Source: Calditrichota bacterium (lineage in GTDB: Bacteria > Zhuqueibacterota > Zhuqueibacteria > Zhuqueibacterales > Geothermadaptataceae). Taken from it: 64,000 nucleotides of DNA. The position numbers were made by a program, and so were the translations under genes. Shown piece by piece: positions 16,451 to 26,267 of this stretch; the stretch's first letter is position 1, and each line of letters opens with the position of its first letter. The DNA lies in the NCBI GenBank assembly GCA_008501765.1, contig QQUE01000001.1:62001-126000 (forward strand), read 5' to 3'. The notes under the pieces were generated by a model that saw nothing but the letters and a program-made list of their open reading frames with translations, was not told the DNA's origin and ran no database searches.

Positions 16451-18178
16451 ATGCACGGTGGTGATTTACTTGCGGAAGTATTGGTAGCACAAGGTGTTGA
16501 AACAGTATTTTGTCTCTCTGGCGGCCATATTTCTCCGATTTTAGTGGGGTGCAAATCTCGCCAAATTCGAGTCATCGATGTGCGTCATGAGGTGACAGCC
16601 GTATTCGCAGCGGATGCCACTTCCCGGCTTATGGGCACGCCCGGCGTTGCAGTTGTTACAGCCGGCCCCGGTTTGACAAATACCATCACTGCGGTTAAAA
16701 ACGCCCAATTGGCACAATCGCCGGTCGTAATTTTAGGTGGTGCAACGGCTACTGCTTTGAAAGGCAGAGGAGCACTGCAGGATATCGATCAAATGGCTTT
16801 ATTCAAACCGCACGTTAAATGGGCCAAAGCTGTGACAAAAGTAAAAGACCTGGCTCCAGCATTGGAAAACGCCTTTTTTAAAGCACAAAACGGCGTCCCG
16901 GGGCCGGTTTTTTTGGAATGCCCAATCGATCTTCTTTACGAAGAAAAACTGGTGCGTGATTTATACGGTACCAAATCGATGTCGGGAAAAAAATTAGTGA
17001 GCCGGCTGTTAAATTGGTATTTGCAGTGGCATGTGAAAAACCTTTTTGCTGCGGTCGATTGGAATTTTAAAGCCAGGAAGCAGGCTAGGACGGAAATGAG
17101 GCCCCAATCGTCATCGATCAAAAAGGCGCAAAAAAAATTAGCCGCTGCAAAAAAGCCGCTTTTACTTATCGGCAGTCAGGCATTGTTACAGGCAGAAAAA
17201 AAACAGCTCATCGCTGAAGCGGCAAATCAGATTGGCATTCCAGTTTATCTTTCCGGCATGGCCCGGGGGCTTCTTGGCCGCGAGAACGAATTGCACCTGC
17301 GCCACAAACGGCGCTTGGCGCTGAAAGATGCTGACCTTGTTATTCTCGCCGGCGTGCCCTGCGATTTTAGGCTGGATTACGGCCAGCATATTCGCCGAAG
17401 CAGTTATTTAATTTCGGCCAATCGCAGCCGGATTGATCTGCGCAAAAACAGGCGACCAAACCTTGGTATTCAATGTGATGCGGGAGAATTTTTATTAGAT
17501 TTGGCAAAGTTGGGAGTCAATTCTTCAGCTTGGGGAGACTGGCATGCCCAATTGAAAAAACAGGATGAACACCGCGAAAATGAAATTATTAAACAATCTG
17601 AAATCCAGACAGATTTGATCAATCCGCTTCTTTTATGCAAGGAAATTGAAAAACTGCTGGCACCTGAGAGTATAATTGTGGCCGATGGCGGAGATTTTGT
17701 CGGCACAGCATCTTATGTTTTACGGCCGCGAGGGCCGCTGACGTGGCTTGATCCGGGGGCGTTTGGCACTCTGGGAGTTGGGGCGGGTTTTGGCCTCGGT
17801 GCAAAACTGCAAAATCCGGATGCTGTCGTCTGGTTAATTTTTGGCGATGGATCGGTGGGCTACAGTTTATCGGAATTCGATACCTTCGTGCGTCACAAAA
17901 TTCCGGTAATCGCGGTGGTTGGCAACGACGCCAGTTGGGCGCAAATAGCCCGCGAACAAGTAGAAATGCTCGGCGACGATGTTGCAACCGTTTTAGCGCG
18001 AAGCGATTATCACAAGGTCGTCGAAGGATTCGGCGCCCGCGGATTTTTATTGAACAAAGCCTGGGAAATTCCGGATATTTTGCAGCAGGCACAGAAAGCA
18101 GCCACAGCAGGAAAACCCGTGCTCATCAATGTACACCTCAGCAAGTCGGACTTCCGCAAAGGATCGATTTCTGTTTAA
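16451..18178 (+). CDS. Thiamine-diphosphate-dependent enzyme, ILVBL/2-hydroxyacyl-CoA lyase-like
   Basis: A 575-residue cytoplasmic enzyme of the acetolactate-synthase fold. The ATG at 16451 has GAGGT five bases upstream; longer frames would run through the octamer array and are rejected. The N-terminal domain has the catalytic glutamate ([16 protein letters not shown]47). The C-terminal ThDP domain has [19 protein letters not shown] near 415, [18 protein letters not shown] near 440, and the ThDP/Mg motif from GDGSVGY (~464) to GNDASW (~491). From memory, the [22 protein letters not shown] and [12 protein letters not shown] stretches and the ending [10 protein letters not shown] closely resemble human ILVBL (HACL2), which cleaves 2-hydroxyacyl compounds. 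A lyase for 2-hydroxy acids or their CoA esters is therefore more likely than branched-chain amino-acid synthesis. No regulatory subunit gene is nearby. Confidence 0.85.
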   Translation: MHGGDLLAEVLVAQGVETVFCLSGGHISPILVGCKSRQIRVIDVRHEVTAVFAADATSRLMGTPGVAVVTAGPGLTNTITAVKNAQLAQSPVVILGGATATALKGRGALQDIDQMALFKPHVKWAKAVTKVKDLAPALENAFFKAQNGVPGPVFLECPIDLLYEEKLVRDLYGTKSMSGKKLVSRLLNWYLQWHVKNLFAAVDWNFKARKQARTEMRPQSSSIKKAQKKLAAAKKPLLLIGSQALLQAEKKQLIAEAANQIGIPVYLSGMARGLLGRENELHLRHKRRLALKDADLVILAGVPCDFRLDYGQHIRRSSYLISANRSRIDLRKNRRPNLGIQCDAGEFLLDLAKLGVNSSAWGDWHAQLKKQDEHRENEIIKQSEIQTDLINPLLLCKEIEKLLAPESIIVADGGDFVGTASYVLRPRGPLTWLDPGAFGTLGVGAGFGLGAKLQNPDAVVWLIFGDGSVGYSLSEFDTFVRHKIPVIAVVGNDASWAQIAREQVEMLGDDVATVLARSDYHKVVEGFGARGFLLNKAWEIPDILQQAQKAATAGKPVLINVHLSKSDFRKGSISV

Positions 18179-18189
18179 TCTTCAACTTT

Positions 18190-19320
18190 TCAACTATTCC
18201 CTATCATCCAGTAAATTGCCGCACTTAGTCCGATGGCAACTGGCAAAGTCAAAAGCCAAGACAGCAAGATTGAATTGATCGTTCTGATATCCGCTTTTTT
18301 GTTGATTAATCCAATTCCAAAAATAGCACCCACTGAAACGTGTGTTGTCGAAACCGCTAATCCAAATTTACTGGCAAAGAGCACTAATAACCCGGTCACA
18401 AAATTGGCAGAAAATCCCTGGCCTTCGGTCATCGAAGTTATTTTTTCACTCATGGTTCGGGCCACTTTTGCCGCATTGAGCAATCCCCCGGCCGCCATTC
18501 CAAGTGCGATCGCCAGCAGGCCCCACTGAATATCAAAAAGTTGAATTGTCACAATTAATCCGACAATTTTAGGCGTGTCGTTCAACCCTCTGGCAAAGCT
18601 AACCAGTGCGCCACTGGCCATGTGCGCCCATTTGACCGCAGATTTAATTGAAAGTCCTTTTATTTGGGAGTTGAAATCCGGGAGGCAGGCGGATTCATTC
18701 GCTCGAATCCGCCACGGCAGGGCTTTTGTCGCGATGAAACTCACCGTATTCCGGGAAGTTAACCGAACTGGTTCAGCTCGTTCGATGCATAAACAAGCCT
18801 CGGGCGCCAGTTTCCAACGCCGCTTAAACCTGTGCAACGGGAAGTAGACTAACACACAAAGTATCACGGCTACAATTGGTCCCAGCACCAATGGCGTGAT
18901 AATTTTATCCGTTAAAATACTGAAATTTGCCTGCCCGTCCGTCGCGATGAGCCCGGCGCCGAGAAGCGCACCGGTGAGACTGTGGGTTGTAGAAATGGGG
19001 AAACCACTTAAAGTGGCGATTAAAACTGTGCCTGCCGCAGCGAGCCCCACTGTGAATAAAAATGCCGGCTCGATGGCGATTTCATCCGGAACCAACCCTT
19101 TGCCGGAGAAAATTTTTACCAATTCAGTACTAAAATAAATTGAAACAAGCGCGCCGGCAAAAGTGAGAATTGTTCCCAGATAAAGTGAATTTTTAAAATT
19201 GAGAGTTTTGCTACCATAGAGCGTTGCAACGCCTTTAAAATTATCGTTGGCGCCGTTTGTATAAGCTAAAAAGACAGCTGTAAAAAAAACGATAACAGAA
19301 AGAATCATATTAATTCCCAT
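18190..19320 (-). CDS. PiT-family inorganic phosphate transporter
   Basis: A 376-residue integral membrane protein with about ten hydrophobic helices. Both halves carry the PiT signature: TNGANDNFKGVATLYGSK near 20 and ARGLNDTPKIVGLIV near 245, the inverted duplicate. The family imports phosphate with protons or sodium ions, with low affinity. A hydrophilic loop at ~165-225 separates the halves. An in-frame ATG at 19308, with GGGA six bases before it, is an equally good start. It converges on the preceding gene with 11 bases between stops. No PhoU-like partner gene is adjacent. Confidence 0.9.
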   Translation of the reverse strand: MGINMILSVIVFFTAVFLAYTNGANDNFKGVATLYGSKTLNFKNSLYLGTILTFAGALVSIYFSTELVKIFSGKGLVPDEIAIEPAFLFTVGLAAAGTVLIATLSGFPISTTHSLTGALLGAGLIATDGQANFSILTDKIITPLVLGPIVAVILCVLVYFPLHRFKRRWKLAPEACLCIERAEPVRLTSRNTVSFIATKALPWRIRANESACLPDFNSQIKGLSIKSAVKWAHMASGALVSFARGLNDTPKIVGLIVTIQLFDIQWGLLAIALGMAAGGLLNAAKVARTMSEKITSMTEGQGFSANFVTGLLVLFASKFGLAVSTTHVSVGAIFGIGLINKKADIRTINSILLSWLLTLPVAIGLSAAIYWMIGNS

Positions 19321-19623
19321 TTTAGAAATTTAGCCGAAGTGGATTGCTGGGTGCAACATGGGAATTGATGCATTTATTTCCTGCCGGCGACTAAAAACAG
19401 TTGATCGCTTTATAAAATTCGGGACAAGTTCGCACATTTTCTGCTGATGTTCGTAAATTTTGAACAACAAATCTTCAAAAAAGAGAAGAAAATCAATACG
19501 AATCCTCGAAATTTCGCACTTAAATAAGCAAAGCTGTTTGCAAAAAGGACAGATGCAGGTATTAATTACATAATATTTGTAGATCAATATTTGTAAAACC
19601 CTCAAGTTCGTTTCGGAAAGGAA
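19321..19623. other. Intergenic region between divergent phosphate transporter and TPR genes
   Basis: A 303-base gap between two divergently read genes, so promoters for both should lie here. No hairpin, repeat or RNA gene was recognised. AAAGGA just before 19624 is the ribosome site of the TPR gene. Confidence 0.5.
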
Positions 19624-22509
19624 ATGATTGAGAAAATGAGATTGAAAATCAGCATCGTCTTATTAATAGCCATATTTGCTGGCGTCGATATGCAAGCACA
19701 GAAAAAGGCGCATCTCACCGGTGAGCAATTTATTCAGAAATATAAAACAGCCTTGCAAAACCGCGATGAGAATACGTTGCGGAATTTACTCAAAGATTAT
19801 TCATTCCAGGGTCGGATCGTTGCCAACCATTTACACTATAAAGGTGTTGAATCCCATCGCAATGGACTTGTTGAGCAAGCGATTAACGAGCTTGTGGATG
19901 CACAGGATTTGCTCGGTCGCCTTGGGGATGATATCCCACGCTTGGAAGCTTTGCACCTGCTTGGGGAAATTTGCCTGAAAAACAACCGTTTTCGACCTGC
20001 ATTGCGTTATTATGAGATCGGTTTCGATCTCGCCCGGCGACTTAAAAATATTCGTGAATTTATCCATTTTGGAGTGCAGGCAGCGACGATATTTCGACTG
20101 AACGGCAGTTATGACCAGGCGATGCCATTTCTTGAAGAAGCCTTGAAAATGGCTGAGGAGATGGGGTATCAGGCTGAACACGCCGCTCTGTTGAATAATA
20201 TCGGGTTATTGCATCTCGATTCCGGTAATTACAAAAAAGCATTGCGTTTTTTTGAAAATGCAATGAACTTATCTGTGGAATTGAACGACAAAACCAATGG
20301 CGGCCGGATATTGAAAAATCTTGGCCGGACTTATCATGAAATGGGCCGATATGAGGAAGCGCTCCGCTTTAATGCGCGTGCACTCAGTTTGCTGCAAGAT
20401 ACAGGCGATCGAGCTGGTGAAGCAGATGTGCGTTTTAATTTTGGGGATACTTATGAAATCACCGGAGACAAGCTCAATGCTTTAAACAGTTTCCACGAAA
20501 GCCTCGGAATTTATTACGAAGTTGTGGATAGCGCGAATGCCATCAACGCGCTGGGACGTATTGCCTATTTAAATTGGCCAAATACGACGTTTAAAGAATC
20601 GCTCACAAGTTTTGAGAAAAATTTAAGGAGCGCCCGGTCTGCCAATGATCATATTACTGAATTAATGCTGTTGAAAAATATGGGCGAGGTGCTCTATCAA
20701 TCCGGCCGTTATGCTGAAGCAATGGCAACCCTGGAGCGCGCGCGGAAATTGCTTGATTTCGATCCCAATCCGGAATATGAAAGGCATATCTATTCAACGG
20801 AAGGCCGAATACTCTATGAAATCGGCCGCTTTGATAATGCAAGCCTGATGTTAAAACAAGCTTTAAAACTGTCCCTGGCAACACACAATGACGCGGAAGA
20901 ATTAGCCGCATTAAATTTGACGGCCAAGATATTGTTTCAAAATGGCAAATTTAAAGATGCATTGGTCGTGCTGAAAAAATCACTGGCAACCAGCAAAGAC
21001 AAGGCGCTATACGGCTATGCGATTGAAGCCATCGTGATGATGCGGAAAATGTATATCATGCAGGCCGCCGAACAAAAACTGCTGGATTTACAAGTTGAAA
21101 TTGAAACATTGCAGGCCATGATGCAGCCGACCGATATCACGCCGATGGTGACGGAATTGATCGGTGATCTTTATTTTGATAAAGGCGATTTTGCAAATGC
21201 TACCCTCTATTATGATGAGACGTTATCGCATTATTTGCGCCATGACCGCAAAGCGATGACCGGTGGTGCTTATCTGAAAATTGCTCAAACTTTGGCTGCA
21301 AATTCGGATACGGCAAAAGCAATTTCTCATTTTGAGCAAGCCTTGGCAGCGGTACATTTTGTTGAAGACCTGGATGGCATTGCTGATGCACAATCCAGAT
21401 ACGGGCGTTATCGCATGAAAATCGGGCAATTTGCACAGGCAGATACACTTTTATCAAGGGCATTGCGATATATGCAAGCCTCCGGCAATCGTCTTGGCGG
21501 CATCGAATGTATGATTGCAATGGCTGAAGTCGAGCGGAAACGGGGCAATGCAAGCAAAGCCATGGCTGGGCTGAACCAAACGCTTAAACTGGCACGAAAT
21601 ATTGATGCAATTCACTACCGGATTGAAATTTTGAATTTGATGGCGGACATCAGCCTGGAAAACCGGAGCGAGAAGGGGGCGGTAAAAGCCTACCAGCATC
21701 TTTACCAAATTGGCGGGGATTATGGATTTCATAATGTTCAGGCTATCGCAGCCACAAAAATCGGCGATGTTGTGATCCGGCGCTCGAATTTAAAAAACGC
21801 AGTTCAGTACTACACCCGCGCTCTGGATATTTACAAACATGCGGATGCATCTGAAAGTTTTGCGCGCACAACAGCCGCCATCGGGATGATTTACAATCAG
21901 GGCGGGGAATACAAGTTAGCCGAAGAATCACTCAAAAGTGCGGTTGAACAATTCTACGACATGGGAAAACCGGAGCGCGCTGCTGACATTATGCTAAAAT
22001 TTGCTGAGGCCATGTATCTGCGAAATGCGTTTGATGAGTCTCTTGATCACGCCAAAAATGCAATGGTTGTTTTCGATGAGGTCGGGAATAATGCTGGCAA
22101 GGCCAGAGCTCTCGTTTCAGCGGCAAAAGCACAGATTAATATCAATCCGACGCCAGATATTTTACAAAGACTTGAGGAAGCATTTCAGTACTTTGTTTCT
22201 CTAAATGACGTGGCCGGAAAAGCGAGCGCCATGTTCCAAATTGGCGAATACTATAGTTCGATTAAAAATGTTGCCAAAGCTTTACGCGCTTACACAAATG
22301 CAGCGATGCTGGCGGAAAAGTCACATGAAAGCGATGTTTTATTAAATGCGCACATGCGCATAGGCATGCTGAACTATGCAAATAACCAATTGCAGAAATC
22401 TCTTCAGCATTATCAAGGCGCCCTTTTGCTTGCTCAGAATGCGGGGAATAGAAAAATTACCAAGCACATAAAAGATAAAATCAACCTTCTGAGCCAAAAA
22501 ATGAAATAG
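19624..22509 (+). CDS. Large periplasmic TPR-repeat protein
   Basis: A 961-residue protein with AAAGGA directly before the ATG and a signal peptide (IVLLIAIFAGVDMQAQ). Nearly the whole mature chain is tetratricopeptide repeats of the Tyr/Gly/Ala-spaced type, such as ALLNNIGLLHLDSGNYKKAL near 190, NLGRTYHEMGRYEEAL near 235 and AAIGMIYNQGGEYKLAEES near 750; more than 15 repeats can be counted. Such arrays act as protein-binding scaffolds; no kinase, regulator or enzyme domain is attached. The gene is monocistronic, with its own terminator 57 bases downstream. The interaction partner cannot be deduced. Confidence 0.85.
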   Translation: MIEKMRLKISIVLLIAIFAGVDMQAQKKAHLTGEQFIQKYKTALQNRDENTLRNLLKDYSFQGRIVANHLHYKGVESHRNGLVEQAINELVDAQDLLGRLGDDIPRLEALHLLGEICLKNNRFRPALRYYEIGFDLARRLKNIREFIHFGVQAATIFRLNGSYDQAMPFLEEALKMAEEMGYQAEHAALLNNIGLLHLDSGNYKKALRFFENAMNLSVELNDKTNGGRILKNLGRTYHEMGRYEEALRFNARALSLLQDTGDRAGEADVRFNFGDTYEITGDKLNALNSFHESLGIYYEVVDSANAINALGRIAYLNWPNTTFKESLTSFEKNLRSARSANDHITELMLLKNMGEVLYQSGRYAEAMATLERARKLLDFDPNPEYERHIYSTEGRILYEIGRFDNASLMLKQALKLSLATHNDAEELAALNLTAKILFQNGKFKDALVVLKKSLATSKDKALYGYAIEAIVMMRKMYIMQAAEQKLLDLQVEIETLQAMMQPTDITPMVTELIGDLYFDKGDFANATLYYDETLSHYLRHDRKAMTGGAYLKIAQTLAANSDTAKAISHFEQALAAVHFVEDLDGIADAQSRYGRYRMKIGQFAQADTLLSRALRYMQASGNRLGGIECMIAMAEVERKRGNASKAMAGLNQTLKLARNIDAIHYRIEILNLMADISLENRSEKGAVKAYQHLYQIGGDYGFHNVQAIAATKIGDVVIRRSNLKNAVQYYTRALDIYKHADASESFARTTAAIGMIYNQGGEYKLAEESLKSAVEQFYDMGKPERAADIMLKFAEAMYLRNAFDESLDHAKNAMVVFDEVGNNAGKARALVSAAKAQININPTPDILQRLEEAFQYFVSLNDVAGKASAMFQIGEYYSSIKNVAKALRAYTNAAMLAEKSHESDVLLNAHMRIGMLNYANNQLQKSLQHYQGALLLAQNAGNRKITKHIKDKINLLSQKMK

Positions 22510-22566
22510 GATATGTGCTGAAGAAATAACATCGTGAGACCGCGAGAAATCGGTAATTAACAAATT

Positions 22567-22596
22567 AAACACCCGTTATCAGGGTGTTTTTTTTTT
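22567..22596 (+). terminator. Rho-independent terminator after the TPR gene
   Basis: AAACACCC pairs with GGGTGTTT across the seven-base loop GTTATCA and runs into a T tract. It lies 57 bases after the stop. Confidence 0.85.
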
Positions 22597-23057
22597 GCGA
22601 TGCAAATTTTCCAAAGTAAAAACAAAACCTCTTTAAAAGCCACTGTTGTCGGACTGATTATTCACGTACAATTTCACACCCCGGGAAGCTGAAAATCCCG
22701 CCGGGAGATTTGATCCGGCGACCTGGATTATGAAATTGCTAACGAAGCCAAGTCTTATCGTAACTTACCCTTGGTTTTAAACCCTGCCAGAAAAAACAAC
22801 CTACCGCTTAAAATGTCATGAACTGGGCAAATCTGCAAGCACAAACGGAAGGCCGTGTCGCATGAAAATATTTCATCGTGCGAGAATTGGCAGGCTTCGA
22901 TTTATTTATAATTTTAGCTGGTGAAAATTTGTGAATTTCGGGACTGATAATTATTTGGGAATTCGCTAAACAAATTTGTAATATTAAAGTATACGATTGT
23001 CAACACCCCGCATGAAGATGCTTTGATCATAAAAAATTATTCTTTATGGAGTAAGTC
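22597..23057. other. Intergenic region without recognised features
   Basis: About 460 bases with no open frame of note and no tRNA-like fold. A GC-rich patch at ~22680-22725 (CCCGGGAAGCTG, then CCCGCCGGGAG) can form local hairpins but matches no riboswitch I know. The end, TATGGAGTAAGTC, is the ribosome site of the following gene. Confidence 0.4.
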
Positions 23058-23726
23058 ATGAATTTTGCTGAAGCACTTTCCTTTACTTTTGAGGACAGCG
23101 ACTGGTTGAAAAAAATGGCCATTGGCGGCGCTTTAAACTTTGCCGGATGGTTTATGGGGCTGTTCTTTATCACGGGCATTTTTACCCTGGGCTATTTTGT
23201 TCTCATAATTTCAAATGTATATAAAAATAATAAACCGGAATTGCCTGGTTGGAACGAGATATCCGCGATTTTCGTTGATGGCCTGGTAGGCGGTATCGTC
23301 ATGCTGCTCTATTTTCTCATGGTCGCGATCATTATTACACCGATAATTATTGACCTTGCGATGAACGATTCAATGAGCGATCTCAGTCAGGGTTTAACCA
23401 TTGCATCCGTCGCTGTGCTTGGCGTAATCGTATTATCTGTTTTATCCAACCTCGGTTTGATCGTCTGGGCAACATCCAAAAATTTTGTGTTAGCGATAAA
23501 CCCAATTGCTGTTTTGAAGCTTACGCATAATTACCTCGGTGCATTGATTGGAATTCTTGTCTTCACATTTATTCTGAATTCCATCTTGTTTTTTGGGGGA
23601 TTAGCGATTGTCTCACCTTTTTTTCTTTTTTGGGGCGCTGCCGTTCAGGCCCATTTATTCGGTCAAGTTGCGCGTGAATGTTTCTCAGAATCAGCACCAA
23701 TTGCAAATGCGGTGGCTGCAGAGTAA
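23058..23726 (+). CDS. DUF4013-type membrane protein
   Basis: A 222-residue integral membrane protein with a TGGAG site upstream. The opening FAEALSFTFEDSDWLKKMAIGGALNF and the LPGWNEISAIFVDGL stretch near 70 are typical of DUF4013 proteins, a bacterial and archaeal membrane family without assigned function. About five hydrophobic helices are visible. The stop is 20 bases before the PDZ-GAF-phosphatase gene, so the two are probably co-transcribed and may act together. Confidence 0.75.
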   Translation: MNFAEALSFTFEDSDWLKKMAIGGALNFAGWFMGLFFITGIFTLGYFVLIISNVYKNNKPELPGWNEISAIFVDGLVGGIVMLLYFLMVAIIITPIIIDLAMNDSMSDLSQGLTIASVAVLGVIVLSVLSNLGLIVWATSKNFVLAINPIAVLKLTHNYLGALIGILVFTFILNSILFFGGLAIVSPFFLFWGAAVQAHLFGQVARECFSESAPIANAVAAE

Positions 23727-23746
23727 AATAGGACGTCCCGGAAAGA

Positions 23747-26254
23747 ATGAGTTATAAAATCAATTTTGGCAAAATTAGCCTGCTCCTGTTTTTAGGATTG
23801 ATCGTTTTTTTCTATATCATAACAACCACGTTGAGTGATATTTATTATGTAATCACCAATCCTGTCGCTGGATTTTCACCAGGCTACCACCAGGAAACAG
23901 AGAAAATAGTTGTTGAAAAAATTGTTCCCAACGGCCCGGCGGCCCGTGCGGGTTTGCGCGTCGGCGATATTATTTTGCAGCTCAATAATCAGAACCTTGA
24001 CCAGCGCAAATTTCAAAAATCGATATTTGAAAATATTGAAGTTGGGGATGCCGTGCAAATGTCAATTTTACGGCAAAAAACCGTTCACCACATCGATTTT
24101 AAAGTCCAGCGCCATTTGCTTGTTTATACGAAAACCGTTTTGTTACAACTCTTACCCGGTCTGGTTTTTTGTTATGCACTCTGCCTGATTGGTACTTTTG
24201 TCTTTTTGCAGCAAATCCAACAACCAACCGCGCATGTTTTTTATTTGATGTTATTAGCGTGGTCAATGGCGATGATGCATTTCGTCTTTTCTCTTGGAAA
24301 TCCCAATACACTTTTTCCGGAGTGGACGAACTGGCTCATCCGTCCGTCCTTGCCAATCGCTGCCGGGCTCATGCTGCATTTCTATTTCATTTTTCCGGTT
24401 CCCAAAACCCTTTTTCTAAAATTTAGACCACCTATTCTTTTCGCCGCCTACAGTCCGGCCATCATTTTAATTCTGTCGCAAGTATACATGGTTATCGATA
24501 CACCGCTGAGCTCGGCCAAATATTATTATGTGTGGATGTTGAGCTTGATTCCGGTATTTGTCGCAGCTATTTTAGCACTCATTCATTCAATTTGGAGAGC
24601 GCCGACACCCCACGCCCGGCGGCAGGCGCAAATTGTGACCATCGGCACGGTTGTGGGATTGGGAATTCCCGCATGCATGTTCTTCTTTTTCAGATATTTC
24701 TATCTGCCGATATATTTGTTAACAATTATTTGGCCGGTCTCACTGGCCTACGCTATTGTCAAGCACCGGTTTATGAATATTGATGTGATAATTCGGCGCG
24801 GTGTGGCCTACGCTGTAATGTCCGGATTTGTGATCGCAGCCTACTTTATTCTGGTCGTTGTCATCGGGCAAATATTTGTTATCCTCGCCGGGACGGAAAG
24901 CCAGTTTGTGACAATCGTTGCGACATTGATGATCGCTTTGGCTTTTAATCCGGTACGGCAACGGGTTAAAATATTTATCGATAAACGAATCTACCCGGAA
25001 AAATACAATTATCGTGAGTCGGTTCGAAAATTTAGCCACCAATTGGTGAATGTTATCGACTTGCAGAAACTGCTCAACCTACTGGTCGAATTTCTTTCAA
25101 CCAATATTGGAATCAGCCCCATCGTACTTATTTGGAATAATCCACACGAAAAAACATTTTTTATCCGTGATACCGTTGGTCTCGATATTCCATATTCAAA
25201 GTTTTTACCCGGAAATGGTGTCGTCGTTTCTCAATTAAGCCAACAAAAACAGTTGGTGGATTTATCAGCATTAAAAAGAAAACATAGTATTGTATCTCGT
25301 GAAGAGCTGGAATTTTGGGAGGCATTGAAAGCAGAAATTGTGCTGCCCTTGCATTCGCGAAAAGGATTGGTGGGGGCGCTGGCGTTGGGACCGAAAAATG
25401 AAAAAGATCCGTATTACGACGAAGATATTCAGTTGTTGGAAACGTTGAGTGATCAAATACAAATCGCTGTTGAAAATGCTTTTCTCACCGATGATTTACG
25501 GGAGCAGGAACGGTTGCGAAAGGAACTGGAAGTAGCCCGCAAAATCCAGTTGAGCCTGTTGCCGCAGCGGGATCCTGAAATCGATGGCCTTGATATCAGC
25601 GGCATCTCAATTCCGGCGATGGAAGTTGGTGGCGATTATTATGACTATCTCAATTTCAGCGATGGCCGTTTTGGCGTCGTAATCGGCGATGTCAGCGGAA
25701 AGGGAACCTCCGCTGCCCTTTATATGTCGCAACTGAAGGGCATGCTAAAAGCATTGGCGCGGCACAATCACTCGCTTTCGCACATAACAACCGAACTGAA
25801 TTTGCTGACCTACAATAATCTCGATTCCAAGGCTTTTATCACGCTGATGCTGGCCTCTTTTGATACAAACAAAGGTGTGATGCATCTCGTTCGTGCTGGG
25901 CATTTGCCGCTGTTGCATTATTCTGCTAAAAAGGGGCGGACAGCGATCATAACACCGGCGGGCATCGGCGTCGGCCTGGATTCGGGGCCTATTTTTCTCG
26001 AAGAAATTGAAGAAGTCAAAATTAAATTTGCTGCCGGGGATGTTTTCGTGTTTTTAACTGACGGGATAACAGAAGCGATGAATGGGCAGGAAGAAGAATT
26101 TGATTTGAATTCAATTCAAACACTACTGGAAGATAAAGCACATGCTTCGGCGCGTATTTGCCGGGATAGAATTATTCACGATGTACGAAAATTTTCTAAT
26201 AATAACGCCCAAATGGATGATATGACGTTGGTCGTTGTTCGCATTCCGGAATGA
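23747..26254 (+). CDS. Membrane signalling phosphatase: PDZ, membrane helices, GAF and PP2C (SpoIIE/RsbU type)
   Basis: An 835-residue protein with GGAAAGA before the ATG. Order: N-terminal helix (~8-30); a PDZ domain (~45-120) with the ligand-groove motif VPNGPAARAGLRVGDIILQL; about eight helices (~128-400); a GAF domain (~430-590); and a PP2C-type phosphatase (~605-835) with ARKIQLSLLP, VGGDYYDYLNF, VIGDVSGKGTSAALYM and a late DDMTLVVVR, the acidic metal-binding positions of the RsbU/SpoIIE family. Such phosphatases dephosphorylate anti-sigma-factor antagonists in partner-switching pathways. The PDZ should face the periplasm and could read envelope state. No anti-sigma factor gene is adjacent. 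Confidence 0.9.
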   Translation: MSYKINFGKISLLLFLGLIVFFYIITTTLSDIYYVITNPVAGFSPGYHQETEKIVVEKIVPNGPAARAGLRVGDIILQLNNQNLDQRKFQKSIFENIEVGDAVQMSILRQKTVHHIDFKVQRHLLVYTKTVLLQLLPGLVFCYALCLIGTFVFLQQIQQPTAHVFYLMLLAWSMAMMHFVFSLGNPNTLFPEWTNWLIRPSLPIAAGLMLHFYFIFPVPKTLFLKFRPPILFAAYSPAIILILSQVYMVIDTPLSSAKYYYVWMLSLIPVFVAAILALIHSIWRAPTPHARRQAQIVTIGTVVGLGIPACMFFFFRYFYLPIYLLTIIWPVSLAYAIVKHRFMNIDVIIRRGVAYAVMSGFVIAAYFILVVVIGQIFVILAGTESQFVTIVATLMIALAFNPVRQRVKIFIDKRIYPEKYNYRESVRKFSHQLVNVIDLQKLLNLLVEFLSTNIGISPIVLIWNNPHEKTFFIRDTVGLDIPYSKFLPGNGVVVSQLSQQKQLVDLSALKRKHSIVSREELEFWEALKAEIVLPLHSRKGLVGALALGPKNEKDPYYDEDIQLLETLSDQIQIAVENAFLTDDLREQERLRKELEVARKIQLSLLPQRDPEIDGLDISGISIPAMEVGGDYYDYLNFSDGRFGVVIGDVSGKGTSAALYMSQLKGMLKALARHNHSLSHITTELNLLTYNNLDSKAFITLMLASFDTNKGVMHLVRAGHLPLLHYSAKKGRTAIITPAGIGVGLDSGPIFLEEIEEVKIKFAAGDVFVFLTDGITEAMNGQEEEFDLNSIQTLLEDKAHASARICRDRIIHDVRKFSNNNAQMDDMTLVVVRIPE

Positions 26255-26267
26255 TATTTACACTTAA

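Noticed and set aside
17619-18092. Minus-strand 157-codon frame rich in Arg and Pro
   Set aside because: Antisense to the C-terminal domain of the ThDP enzyme, whose motifs are intact.
22675-22730. GC-rich patch as a riboswitch or small RNA
   Set aside because: It matches no known riboswitch core, lies over 300 bases from the next start, and has no terminator after it.
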